In this document: positions 11,230-20,028 of the stretch, piece after piece | Layout: each line of letters begins with the position of its first letter | Numbering within the stretch: position 1 is the first letter of the stretch | Source: Gammaproteobacteria bacterium | Lineage (GTDB): Bacteria; Pseudomonadota; Gammaproteobacteria; Ga0077554; Ga007554 | DNA length: 64,000 bases | Reading direction: 5' to 3' | Assembly: GCA_021731145.1 (NCBI GenBank) | Contig: JAKFXX010000024.1 | Location: forward strand, 1 to 64,000 | The notes under the pieces: generated by a model | Databases searched by the model: none | The model's input: the letters and a program-made list of their open reading frames with translations, nothing else | Told to the model about the DNA's origin: nothing | Program-made: the position numbers and the translations under genes

Positions 11230-14200
11230 TTATCCCCTCAGCTTATCCAACACTTCTCCAACCTGCTTGATCCGCGCCGCGTTGTCGGGCATGGCGAGGG
11301 TAAAGCGCAGCTTGTCCTGGCCGTCCAGTTTGTAGGTGCGTGGCTGGGTCTGGATGAGGTGGATGATGGTGCGCGGATCGACGTTTGGCTCTGCGTTAAA
11401 GATGATGCGTCCGCCGAGTGGACCTGCTTCAACTTTACGTATCCCCAGCGGGCGGGCCTTGAGCTTGAGCTCGGTTACCTGGAACAGATTCTTGGTCGGT
11501 TCCGGCAACAGGCCGAAGCGGTCGATCATTTCCACTTGCAGTTCGCGCAGTTCTTCCTCGTTCGCGGCGCTGGCGATACGTTTGTACATGACCAGCCGCG
11601 CATGCACATCGGGCAGGTAGTCGTCGGGTATCAAGGCTGGAATATGCAGGTCGATCTCCGCGTGAGTATCAAGCGGCTGCTCCAGACTGGGCTGCTTGCC
11701 GGACTTCAGCGCCTTTACGGCGCGTTCCAGCAGTTCGGTGTAGAGCGTGAAGCCGATCTCCTGCATCTGCCCGCTCTGATCCTCACCCAGCAGTTCGCCC
11801 GCGCCGCGGATTTCCAGGTCGTGAGTGGCGAGCGTGAAACCCGCGCCCAGTTCCTCCAGTGATTCGATAGCCTCCAGACGCTTCACGGCATCGGCGGTGA
11901 TGAGGCTGCGCGGCGGGATGATGAGATAGGCATAGGCGCGATGATAGGAGCGTCCGACGCGGCCGCGCAGTTGATGGAGCTGTGCCAGGCCGAATTTATC
12001 GGCGCGGTTGATGACGATGGTGTTGGCGCTGGGCACGTCGATACCGGTCTCGATGATGGTGGTGCACACCAGTACGTTGAAGCGCTGATGGTAGAAGTCC
12101 AACATCACATGTTCCAGTTCGCGCTCGCGCATTTGACCGTGAGCGACGCGCACGCGGGCTTCGGGCACCAACTCCTCGATTTCGCGCGCCATTTTTTCGA
12201 TGGTGTCTACTTCGTTATGCAGGAAGTACACCTGGCCGCCGCGCTTGATCTCGCGTAAACAGGCCTCCTGAATCAGCGCCTTGTTCCATTCCCTGACAAA
12301 CGTTTTTACCGCAAGGCGGCGTGCCGGGGGGGTGGCGATTACGGATAAATCGCGCATCCCTGACAGCGCCATGTTGAGGGTGCGAGGGATGGGTGTGGCG
12401 GTTAGGGTGAGTACATCGACCTCGGCACGCAGCGCCTTGAAGCGCTCCTTTTGGCGCACGCCAAAACGGTGCTCTTCGTCGATGACAACCAACCCCAGGT
12501 TCTTGAACTTGATGTCGCCTTGCAAGAGCTTGTGGGTGCCGATGATGATATCCACCTTGCCATCCGTGATTCCCTCCAGCGCCGTGTCCTGTTCCTTTTT
12601 GGAGCGGAAGCGCGATAGCATCTCGATGCGTATCGGCCAGTCGGCGAAACGGTCTTTGAAGTTTTCATAATGCTGCTGGGCAAGCAGGGTGGTGGGCACG
12701 AGAACGGCAACCTGCTTGTCGCCATGCACAGCGAGGAACACGGCGCGCATGGCGACCTCGGTCTTGCCGAAACCGACGTCGCCACACACCAGCCGGTCCA
12801 TGGGCTTGCCGGATACCATGTCGGCGAGCACATCCTGAATTGCGGCTTGCTGATCCGGCGTCTCTTCAAAGGGGAAGCCCGCCACGAAGGCGGCGTATTG
12901 CTCATCGGCAGCGGGGAAGGCGTGCCCTTTGCGCGCCGCGCGCCGCGCGTAAACATCGAGCAATTCCGCAGCAACATCGCGCACCTGCTCGGCGGCCTTG
13001 CGCTTCGCGCGCTGCCATTGCTCGTTCCCCAGTTTGTGCAACGGTGCTTGTTCGGGGTTCGCGCCCGAATAGCGGCTGATCAAGTGCAGTGAGGAAACCG
13101 GTACATAGAGCTTGTCGCCACCGGCGTATTCCAGTGTCAAAAATTCTGTTTCGATCTCACCGAGCTTGAGGGTTTGCAGGCCCAGATAGCGCCCCACGCC
13201 GTGCTCCTCATGTACCACTGGCGCGCCGATGCTCAGCTCAACAAGGCTGCGTACCAGCGCATCAGGATCGCGGCCGCGCGTCTTACGGCGGCGGCGCTGC
13301 ATCACCTGTTCACCGAAGATCTGTGGCTCGGCGATAACAGTGATGCGTGGCTCATCAATCAGCAGACCATGTTCCAGCGGCGCAACGGTGATGCCCACAA
13401 CGCATCCGGTCGCGAGGAAAGTCTGCCAGTTATCGCACGCAACAGGCTGGAGGTGACCACCTTTGAGAAGTTCAAGCAGTGTTTCGCGGCGGCCAGCGGT
13501 CTCGGCGGCGAACAGAACTCTGCCATTGAAACTGGCGACAAACTCCATCAGTGCTGCGGCAGGTTGTGGTGCGCGTGGCGTCAAGGTCAGTGACGGCGTA
13601 GCTTGCGTGGCGTAGTTGTATGCCCCGGCGCGGTTATCGGTGTCCGCGCGCTGTATCGAAACGCGTGGAAATACCTGGCTGGCACCCATGACCTCATTGG
13701 CCTGTAAAAACACCTGCGTCGGAGCAAGCAACGGGCGTTCCCTGTCGTAGCGATGCTGCTCATAACGCTCACCGATCTCATTCCAAAAATCTGCAGCGGC
13801 TTGTTCGACGCCTTCAGTAGTGATCAGTATGCTGGTGCGCGGCAGGTAATCGAACAGGGTATGGGTCTGCTCAAAAAACAGCGGCAAATAATATTCGATG
13901 CCCGGTGGCGCAAGGCTGTTGCTGACATCGCGGTAGATCACGCTCTTCTGGGGATCGCCCTCGAAACTTGCGCGGTAGGCCTGGCGGAAGCGCGTCACGG
14001 CGTCTTTGTCGAAGGGGAACTCGCGCGCGGGCATGAAGCGGATGTGTTTGACGCTATCCAAAGAACGCTGGCTTTCCGCATCGAAGGTGCGGATGCTGTC
14101 CACTTCGTTGTCAAAAAGGTCGATGCGGTAGGGCAGGGGGCTGCCCATGGGGTAGAGATCGATCAAGCTGCCGCGCACCGCGAACTCGCCATGCTCCATG

Positions 14201-14727
14201 ACCTGCGACACGCATTGATAACCCGCGCCCTCAAGACGTTTGCGAAACTGGTCCAGATCGACTTTCGCGCCCACATCCAGCAACAGGCTGCTGCCTTCCA
14301 GCCAGGTGCGCGGCGGCAGACGGTGCATCAGCGTCGAAACCGGCACAATCAGGATGCCGCGCTGCAATGATGGTAGTTGATAAAGAGTGGCCAGGCGTTG
14401 CGAGATTATGTCTTGATGCGGCGAGAAATTGTCGTAGGGCAGTGTCTCCCAGTCGGGGAACGTCAGCACCGGCAATGCATCATGGTCCGCAATATAGAAT
14501 CGCAGCTCATATTCTAAAAGACTGGCGGCCTGGACATCGGCAGTGATCACCACCACGGGTCCTGGATGCCGCTGCGCCGCAGCGCTGATGACCAGTCCGA
14601 ATGCGCTGCCCTGCAGTCCGCCCCAAAATACCCTGTCACCCGGTTTTTCAGGCAGAACGGGCTGAAAGGGGCTGAGCTTGAGGCTGCCTGTTGTTAATGG
14701 ATTGGATGCTGGGGCCGATATCGTCAT
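11230..14727 (-). CDS. mfd: Transcription-repair coupling factor Mfd
   Basis: An 1165-residue DNA translocase that displaces stalled RNA polymerase and recruits UvrA. It has the UvrB-homology N-terminus, the RNA-polymerase-interacting domain (KLGEIETEFLTLEYAGGDK followed by LYVPVSSLHLI), then RecG-like motor domains with Walker A GDVGFGKTEVAMRA near residue 650, VIDEEHRFGVRQKER near 750, TATPIPRTLNMAL and QLHQLRGRVGRSYHRAYAY, and the C-terminal regulatory domain beginning around HIPALIPDDYLPDVHARL. Length and motif order match E. coli Mfd (1148). It is divergent from tetR, with 124 bases between the starts. The next gene downstream is nnr. Confidence 0.97.
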   Translation of the reverse strand: MTISAPASNPLTTGSLKLSPFQPVLPEKPGDRVFWGGLQGSAFGLVISAAAQRHPGPVVVITADVQAASLLEYELRFYIADHDALPVLTFPDWETLPYDNFSPHQDIISQRLATLYQLPSLQRGILIVPVSTLMHRLPPRTWLEGSSLLLDVGAKVDLDQFRKRLEGAGYQCVSQVMEHGEFAVRGSLIDLYPMGSPLPYRIDLFDNEVDSIRTFDAESQRSLDSVKHIRFMPAREFPFDKDAVTRFRQAYRASFEGDPQKSVIYRDVSNSLAPPGIEYYLPLFFEQTHTLFDYLPRTSILITTEGVEQAAADFWNEIGERYEQHRYDRERPLLAPTQVFLQANEVMGASQVFPRVSIQRADTDNRAGAYNYATQATPSLTLTPRAPQPAAALMEFVASFNGRVLFAAETAGRRETLLELLKGGHLQPVACDNWQTFLATGCVVGITVAPLEHGLLIDEPRITVIAEPQIFGEQVMQRRRRKTRGRDPDALVRSLVELSIGAPVVHEEHGVGRYLGLQTLKLGEIETEFLTLEYAGGDKLYVPVSSLHLISRYSGANPEQAPLHKLGNEQWQRAKRKAAEQVRDVAAELLDVYARRAARKGHAFPAADEQYAAFVAGFPFEETPDQQAAIQDVLADMVSGKPMDRLVCGDVGFGKTEVAMRAVFLAVHGDKQVAVLVPTTLLAQQHYENFKDRFADWPIRIEMLSRFRSKKEQDTALEGITDGKVDIIIGTHKLLQGDIKFKNLGLVVIDEEHRFGVRQKERFKALRAEVDVLTLTATPIPRTLNMALSGMRDLSVIATPPARRLAVKTFVREWNKALIQEACLREIKRGGQVYFLHNEVDTIEKMAREIEELVPEARVRVAHGQMRERELEHVMLDFYHQRFNVLVCTTIIETGIDVPSANTIVINRADKFGLAQLHQLRGRVGRSYHRAYAYLIIPPRSLITADAVKRLEAIESLEELGAGFTLATHDLEIRGAGELLGEDQSGQMQEIGFTLYTELLERAVKALKSGKQPSLEQPLDTHAEIDLHIPALIPDDYLPDVHARLVMYKRIASAANEEELRELQVEMIDRFGLLPEPTKNLFQVTELKLKARPLGIRKVEAGPLGGRIIFNAEPNVDPRTIIHLIQTQPRTYKLDGQDKLRFTLAMPDNAARIKQVGEVLDKLRG

Positions 14728-14814
14728 TTAAATAAGGCTGTTTTCTGAAAGTCTGGATGTAATTGAGCATTTTCCCATAGTTACTGATGTTACGCACCTT
14801 TGGCCGATACTTAA

Positions 14815-14842
14815 TTGACACTGAACTCAAGTTGCATACATA
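14815..14842 (+). promoter_or_regulatory. Probable tetR-operon promoter
   Basis: TTGACA at 14815-14820 is a perfect -35 hexamer. After a 16-base spacer, TACATA at 14837-14842 is a plausible -10. Predicted transcription start is near 14849-14851, so the message would begin at or just before the ATG at 14852, with no leader. No Shine-Dalgarno sequence precedes 14852 or the next ATG at 14858, which fits leaderless translation. Confidence 0.5.
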
Positions 14843-14855
14843 CTGGTTGGTATGT
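14838..14855. promoter_or_regulatory. TetR-family operator palindrome
   Basis: ACATACTGGTTGGTATGT is a perfect 6-base inverted repeat (ACATAC/GTATGT) around six bases, of the form typical for TetR-family operators. It overlaps the proposed -10 element and the first start codon of the adjacent tetR gene, so binding would block the operon: autorepression is the simple reading. Confidence 0.7.
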
Positions 14856-15457
14856 TAATGCGCAGCCCGGATCAAACACGCAAGATACTGCTCGACGCGG
14901 CCTATGAGGAAATCCACCATTATGGTTTCCAGGCTGCGAGCCTGTCCCGCATCCTGGCCAACACCGGCTTGACCAAAGGCGCGTTATACCATCATTTCCC
15001 TACCAAACTTGCACTTGGCTACGCAGTGGTTGATGAAGTTATCCATGAAGAGATTTTGAACTGCTGGGCAACGCCTCTGACAGACTGCCAGGACCCTGTC
15101 GACTGCCTGATGAATCTCCTGCAAAAAGCGGCGGAAGATACAGGGGATGAATTTGTTGAAATGGGATGTCCCCTGAACAATCTGGCTCAAGAGATGTCTT
15201 CGGTGGACGAGGGGTTTCGTCAGAAATTGGGCCATATTTATACCCTGTGGCGGCAAGCCATCGCCAATGCACTTGCCAGAGGCCAGGCGAACGGGAAGGT
15301 ACGCGCGGATGTGGATACGGGGGCGGCGGCGATCTTTATCGTGGCGGCTATCGAGGGATGTCTTGGCATGGCCAAGAACGCGCGCGACATCAACTTGTTG
15401 TTCGAATGCGGGGCAGGGTTGCTGCATTACCTTGATACGTTACATGCCAAGCCTTAA
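14852..15457 (+). CDS. TetR/AcrR-family transcriptional regulator
   Basis: A 201-residue regulator. The N-terminal helix-turn-helix runs through ARKILLDAAYEEIHHYG-like text and LSRILANTGLTKGALYHHF, the canonical TetR DNA-binding signature (about residues 10-55); the rest is the helical ligand-binding and dimer domain. It precedes the RND exporter gene by 36 bases in the same direction and has a perfect operator palindrome over its start, so it very likely represses itself and the exporter operon until a ligand binds. Start is either ATG 14852 or ATG 14858; neither has a ribosome-binding site. The ligand is unknown, but a hydrophobic compound handled by the exporter is the obvious guess. Confidence 0.9.
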   Translation: MLMRSPDQTRKILLDAAYEEIHHYGFQAASLSRILANTGLTKGALYHHFPTKLALGYAVVDEVIHEEILNCWATPLTDCQDPVDCLMNLLQKAAEDTGDEFVEMGCPLNNLAQEMSSVDEGFRQKLGHIYTLWRQAIANALARGQANGKVRADVDTGAAAIFIVAAIEGCLGMAKNARDINLLFECGAGLLHYLDTLHAKP

Positions 15458-15493
15458 CAGCATAGAATTCATGAATCAAGGAGAAGAATAAAC

Positions 15494-17827
15494 ATGGCCC
15501 TCGCATTTTCCCGCTGGGTGATTCGCTGGCGCTGGTTGATCGTGATTGGAACCTTGCTGGTTGTTACGCTCATCGCAAGCGGTGCGCGGTATATCGAGTT
15601 TGCCAGCAGCTACCGATCCTATTTCAGTACGGACAACCCCCAGTTGCTGGCTTTTGATGAGCTTCAAAATACCTATAGCAAGAGTGACAACGTCATGTTT
15701 GTCATAGCGCCCAAGGATGGCAAGGTGTTCACCCGGCAGACGCTCGCCACCGTGGAGTGGTTGACCCAGCAGGGCTGGCAGATGCCCTATTCAAAGCGCG
15801 TCGACTCCGTCAGCAATTTCCAGTATACGCGCGCGGAGGGTGATGATCTGGTTGTGAAAGATCTGGCGGAAAATGCCGCGTCTTTGCCGGATGCGGAACT
15901 TGAACGCATCAGCAAAATCGCTCTGGCCGAGCCGCTGCTAATAAATCGTCTTGTTTCCCCGCGTGCCGATGTCACCGGCGTTAGCGTGACATTCGTCCTG
16001 CCGGAGAAGACGCTCGTAGAGGTGCCAGAGGTCGTGGCGTTTGCGCGTAAGCTTGTCGAACAGGCCAAGGCGCGCGACCCGAATGTGGCCATCTATCTGA
16101 CCGGCATGGTGCCGTATAACAACGCCTTCCAGGAGTATTCCCAGAAAGATCTCGAAACGCTCGTGCCGATCATGTACGGCATCATCATACTGATTACAGT
16201 TCTGACATTACGCTCCGTGGCGGGCACGATTGCCACGTTGCTGGTGATCATTTTCTCAGCGGTTGCCGCGATGGGAATGATGGGGTGGTTGGGCATCAAA
16301 CTTTCTGCGCCTACCGCTACCGCACCGACAGTGATATTGACGGTGGCGGTGGCCGACAGCATCCACGTTCTTTTGTCCATGCTTCATGGGATGAGGTCCG
16401 GGCAGGATAAACATACGGCGATTATTGAGGCTTTGCGCATCAATCTTTCAGCCATATTTCTTACCAGCGTCACTACCATCATCGGCTTCCTGACCATGAA
16501 TTATAGTGAAGTACCGCTGTTTCGCGACCTTGGTAATGTCCTGGCGATGGGGGTAGCGGCGGCCTGGATTCTTTCCACCCTGTTTTTGCCCGCATTGATG
16601 GCAATATTGCCGGTCCATGTCAAGCCGGTCAAGCCCGGCAAGGCGCGCGACTGGGCCACCATGGAGCGTTTTGGAGAATTCGTCGTCAAGCGGCGTAACC
16701 CGATCTTGTGGGCTGTTGCCATGCTGACAGTCGGTCTGGTAGCGTTTATCCCACGCAATGAGCTGAATGACGATTTCGTCAAATATTTCGACAAGACCGT
16801 GGATTTCCGCAACGCCACGGATTTTATGGTGGCCAACCTGACCGGCGTTAACCAGATCCAGTATTCATTGGGGGCGGGGGAAAGTGGAGGGGTGAGCAAT
16901 CCTGAGTATTTGAAAAAAGTCGACGAGTTCGCCGACTGGTACCGCCAGCAGCCGGGAGTCATGCACGTCAACTCCATCACCGATGTCATGAAGCGCCTCA
17001 GCAAAAACATGCACGGTGATGATCCCGTATGGTACCGTATTCCCGAGGCGCGCGATTTAAGTGCCCAGTATCTTTTGCTTTATGAAATGTCCCTGCCTTT
17101 TGGTCTTGATCTGAACGACCAGATCAATGTAGACAAATCGGCGTCGCGCATGATTGTTACGATGGGCCATGCTACCACCAAGGAAATTCTTGCACTGGAA
17201 TCCCATGCCCAGCAATGGCTGCGCGAACATGCCCCAGCTTCGATGATTAACCACGGGACAGGCACAACGATCATGTTCGCCCATATCGGCGACCGTAATA
17301 TTCGCAGCATGATCGGCGGCAACCTGATAAGCCTGGTGCTTACATCCCTTGTCATCATGGTTGCCATCCGAAGCTTTAAGATTGGACTTATCAGCCTGAT
17401 TCCCAACCTGGTGCCTATCGGCATGGCGTTTGGGTTATGGGGGCTGTTTGTGGGGCAAATAGGGTTGTCTTTGTCGGTTATTACCACCATGACTTTCGGT
17501 ATCGTGGTGGATGATACAATCCATTTCCTGAGCAAATATTTGCAGGCCAAGCGCGAAATGAATTTGAGTGCGGAAGATGCGGTGCGTTATGCTTTCTCCA
17601 CCGTGGGTATGGCGGTGTGGGTGACATCACTGATACTCGTAGCCGGTTTTTTGGTGTTGACATTATCCTCATTTGAGCTCAACTCCGGCATGGGGCTGCT
17701 GGCCGCCATCACTATCGCCTTTGCCGCCTTTGCCGAATATTTATTGCTGGCGCCATTATTGATAAAACTCGAGGAAAAAGGACGTGACAAGAATATTGTT
17801 TCTACTGCTGGCTCTATTACCCCTTAG
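15494..17827 (+). CDS. RND-superfamily exporter, MMPL/SSD type
   Basis: A 777-residue inner-membrane transporter with two repeats, each being one transmembrane helix, a large periplasmic loop and a five-helix bundle. The first helix is at about residues 13-33. The first bundle includes YGIIILITVLTLRSVAGT and GFLTMNYSEVPLFRDLG; the second includes SLVIMVAIRSFKIGLISLIP and FGIVVDDTIHFLSKYLQA. The acidic pair in VVDDTIHF and VAVADSIHVLLSM are the usual proton-relay positions. It resembles MMPL/HpnN-type lipid or hydrophobic-molecule exporters rather than AcrB (which is about 1050 residues), and needs no visible adaptor protein. The ribosome-binding site AAGGAGAAG lies 8 bases before the ATG. It overlaps the LolA-like gene by 44 bases, so the two are a coupled unit. 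Confidence 0.88.
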   Translation: MALAFSRWVIRWRWLIVIGTLLVVTLIASGARYIEFASSYRSYFSTDNPQLLAFDELQNTYSKSDNVMFVIAPKDGKVFTRQTLATVEWLTQQGWQMPYSKRVDSVSNFQYTRAEGDDLVVKDLAENAASLPDAELERISKIALAEPLLINRLVSPRADVTGVSVTFVLPEKTLVEVPEVVAFARKLVEQAKARDPNVAIYLTGMVPYNNAFQEYSQKDLETLVPIMYGIIILITVLTLRSVAGTIATLLVIIFSAVAAMGMMGWLGIKLSAPTATAPTVILTVAVADSIHVLLSMLHGMRSGQDKHTAIIEALRINLSAIFLTSVTTIIGFLTMNYSEVPLFRDLGNVLAMGVAAAWILSTLFLPALMAILPVHVKPVKPGKARDWATMERFGEFVVKRRNPILWAVAMLTVGLVAFIPRNELNDDFVKYFDKTVDFRNATDFMVANLTGVNQIQYSLGAGESGGVSNPEYLKKVDEFADWYRQQPGVMHVNSITDVMKRLSKNMHGDDPVWYRIPEARDLSAQYLLLYEMSLPFGLDLNDQINVDKSASRMIVTMGHATTKEILALESHAQQWLREHAPASMINHGTGTTIMFAHIGDRNIRSMIGGNLISLVLTSLVIMVAIRSFKIGLISLIPNLVPIGMAFGLWGLFVGQIGLSLSVITTMTFGIVVDDTIHFLSKYLQAKREMNLSAEDAVRYAFSTVGMAVWVTSLILVAGFLVLTLSSFELNSGMGLLAAITIAFAAFAEYLLLAPLLIKLEEKGRDKNIVSTAGSITP

Positions 17828-18572
17828 CATGCCTGTTGGCGCACTGGCCGAGTCCCCTGAAGAAAAGGGGCTCGCCATTGCTGTTGAAGCAGACCGGCGC
17901 GATCTCGGCTTCGGCGATTTCACCGCGGACATGCTGATGGTCCTCAAAAACAAACAAGGGGAGGAGAGCACCCGTCAGATACGCGCACAGAACCTGGAGG
18001 TAAAGGGCGACGGCGACAAGAGTTTGTCGATTTTCGATGAACCCGTCGATGTAAAAGGCACCACCATGCTGACATTTTCCCATAAGGTTGATGAAGACGA
18101 TCAATGGATGTACCTGCCCGCGCTCAAGCGCGTCAAGCGCATTGCCTCGGACAATAAATCGGGCTCCTACATGGGCAGCGAATTCGCCTATGAGGACATA
18201 GGCTCTCAGGAGGTGGAAAAATATACCTACAAATATTTGCGTGATGAAACGTGCGAGGGCCAACCCTGCTTTGTGCTGGAGCGCTATCCGGTGAACAAAT
18301 ATTCCGGTTACAAGCGCCAAGTGGTATGGATGGATAAGGCCGAGTATCGCCCATGGAAAATCGATTATTATGACCGCAAGGACAGTTTGCTGAAAACACT
18401 GACTTTCAAAGGCTATAAACAATACCTTAACAAGCACTGGCGGCCTGATGAAATGTTCATGGTCAATCACCAGACCGGCAAGAGCACGCTGCTCAAATGG
18501 AGCAACTATAAATTTCGCACCGGCCTGGCGGATGCCGACTTCACTCAGGACAGCATCAAGCGCGCGCGTTGA
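17784..18572 (+). CDS. LolA-like outer-membrane lipoprotein-sorting protein
   Basis: A 262-residue secreted protein. It starts at a GTG (17784) preceded by AAAAAGGAC and has a signal peptide (ILFLLLALLPLSMPVGALA, cleavage near residue 22). The mature protein shows QWMYLPALKRVKRIASDNK, GSYMGSEFAYEDIG and KYSGYKRQVVWMDKAEY, characteristic of the LolA-like family annotated as outer-membrane lipoprotein-sorting protein: a half-barrel that shields a lipid or acyl chain in the periplasm. This is not the housekeeping LolA (about 200 residues). Its start lies inside the exporter gene and its end overlaps the region of the next start, so the three genes are tightly coupled. I infer that it carries the exporter's substrate across the periplasm. 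Confidence 0.85.
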   Translation: MTRILFLLLALLPLSMPVGALAESPEEKGLAIAVEADRRDLGFGDFTADMLMVLKNKQGEESTRQIRAQNLEVKGDGDKSLSIFDEPVDVKGTTMLTFSHKVDEDDQWMYLPALKRVKRIASDNKSGSYMGSEFAYEDIGSQEVEKYTYKYLRDETCEGQPCFVLERYPVNKYSGYKRQVVWMDKAEYRPWKIDYYDRKDSLLKTLTFKGYKQYLNKHWRPDEMFMVNHQTGKSTLLKWSNYKFRTGLADADFTQDSIKRAR

Positions 18573-18574
18573 TA

Positions 18575-19963
18575 ATGAACCACCTACGCACGAGTTTGCA
18601 CCGACGTAAGGCTGGCCTCTTCTTGGCAACAGCCGCCGCACTATTTTTATGCGGCAACGGAGGGTTGCCACCGCCCGCCGCTGCCGATGAAGAACGCAAG
18701 CTGCTGTCTCTTCCCGAGGCTGGGGAGCGTGCACCGCTGCCAATGCCCGACATTAGAGGGAGAGAGCGGTTTCTTCCATTAGGTACCCGTCAGAAAGAGG
18801 CGGCACGGCTCCAAGGGGCAGCGGAAGAGTCGGGAAAATGGTCAGGCTACGTTGCGGTGGAATCACGCGCATTCCTCCAGGATGCGCTGTTTATCGAGCA
18901 GGACAACACGCAATTTTCTCTGGCGCTTCAACCCGAGTTTTACAGAAAGTGGGATAACGGCAAGCAGAGCTTTACCTTTGTACCTTTTTATCGAAAAGAT
19001 CAGCGTGACGAGCAGCGCACCCATTTTGATATCCGCGAGATGACCTGGCTGAAGGTTGGGAAGGGGCACGAATGGCGCGTGGGCATCCGCAAGGTATTCT
19101 GGGGTGTGACCGAATCCCAGCACCTGGTCGACATCATCAACCAGACCGATCTGGTTGAAAATCCTGATGGCGAGGACAAGCTCGGCCAACCCATGATTAA
19201 TCTGGCTCTGATGCGCGGCTGGGGCACGCTGGATTTGATTGTGTTACCCGGCTTTCGTGAGCGCACCTTCCCCGGCTTGAATGGCCGGCTGCGTTTTCCC
19301 CTGCGGGTCGACACCAGTCAGGCTCAATACGAATCCGGCAGCAAATGGCGGCACATAGATTTGGCGGCGCGCTGGGCGCTGACGGCCGGCAACTGGGATA
19401 TCGGGCTTTCGCACTTCTATGGCACAAGCCGTGACCCGCTGCTTTCTCTTGGCTTGGACAGCACGGGTAAGCCGGTGTTAATACCTTACTATTCCCTGAT
19501 TAATCAGACGGGTCTTGATGTGCAAATGGCCATGGGTAGTTTGCTGTGGAAGCTTGAGGCGATACACCGCTCCGGTTTTGGTCCAAAAAATTATGTCGCG
19601 TCGACGGCCGGTTTGGAGTACACCCTCTCAGGCCTGTTCGGTTCAGGAATGGATCTGGGGCTACTCACGGAATATCTCTATGACGAGCGCGGCAACCAGG
19701 CCACCACGCCTTTTCAGGACGACGTGATGGTCGGTTTGCGCCTGGCCGTGAATGACGTGCAAAGCACTGAAGTGCTGATGGGCGCCATCTTCGACCGCAC
19801 GACCAGTGCGCGTTTTTTCAATCTGGAAGCCAGCCGGCGCCTGGGTGACAACTGGAAGCTGAACATGGAAGCGCGCGCCTACGCCGGCCTGCCACCCGCC
19901 AACATACTCTACGGCTTCCGTAACGATGATTACCTGAAAATCGAGCTGGCAAGATTTTTTTGA
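18575..19963 (+). CDS. Predicted outer-membrane beta-barrel protein
   Basis: A 462-residue protein with a signal peptide (FLATAAALFLCGNGG, ending near PAAA-D at about residue 40). The rest alternates short aromatic-flanked strands (WSGYVAVESRAFLQDALF, GHEWRVGIRKVFWGV, RFFNLEASRRLGDNWKLNM) and ends in YLKIELARFF: a C-terminal phenylalanine is the Bam recognition signature of outer-membrane barrels. I do not recognise a named family, though size and layout recall barrels encoded beside RND and LolA-like genes. The ATG at 18575 lies three bases after the LolA-like stop codon; a TTG at 18569 is less likely. It would complete a path from inner membrane through periplasm to outer membrane. Confidence 0.75.
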   Translation: MNHLRTSLHRRKAGLFLATAAALFLCGNGGLPPPAAADEERKLLSLPEAGERAPLPMPDIRGRERFLPLGTRQKEAARLQGAAEESGKWSGYVAVESRAFLQDALFIEQDNTQFSLALQPEFYRKWDNGKQSFTFVPFYRKDQRDEQRTHFDIREMTWLKVGKGHEWRVGIRKVFWGVTESQHLVDIINQTDLVENPDGEDKLGQPMINLALMRGWGTLDLIVLPGFRERTFPGLNGRLRFPLRVDTSQAQYESGSKWRHIDLAARWALTAGNWDIGLSHFYGTSRDPLLSLGLDSTGKPVLIPYYSLINQTGLDVQMAMGSLLWKLEAIHRSGFGPKNYVASTAGLEYTLSGLFGSGMDLGLLTEYLYDERGNQATTPFQDDVMVGLRLAVNDVQSTEVLMGAIFDRTTSARFFNLEASRRLGDNWKLNMEARAYAGLPPANILYGFRNDDYLKIELARFF

Positions 19964-19986
19964 GAACTCCTGCTTTGTTAGGCAGC

Positions 19987-20028
19987 GCGCGCACCAAGCC
20001 CCGAAAAACGGTGCGCGCGGGGCGTTTT
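19987..20028. terminator. Bidirectional intrinsic terminator
   Basis: Inverted repeat GCGCGCACC (19987-19995) with GGTGCGCGC (20010-20018), plus an alternative overlapping stem GCCCCG (19998-20003) with CGGGGC (20018-20023) followed by GTTTT. It lies between two convergent transcription units: the exporter operon ending at 19963 and the nuclease gene ending at 20027. Confidence 0.65.
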
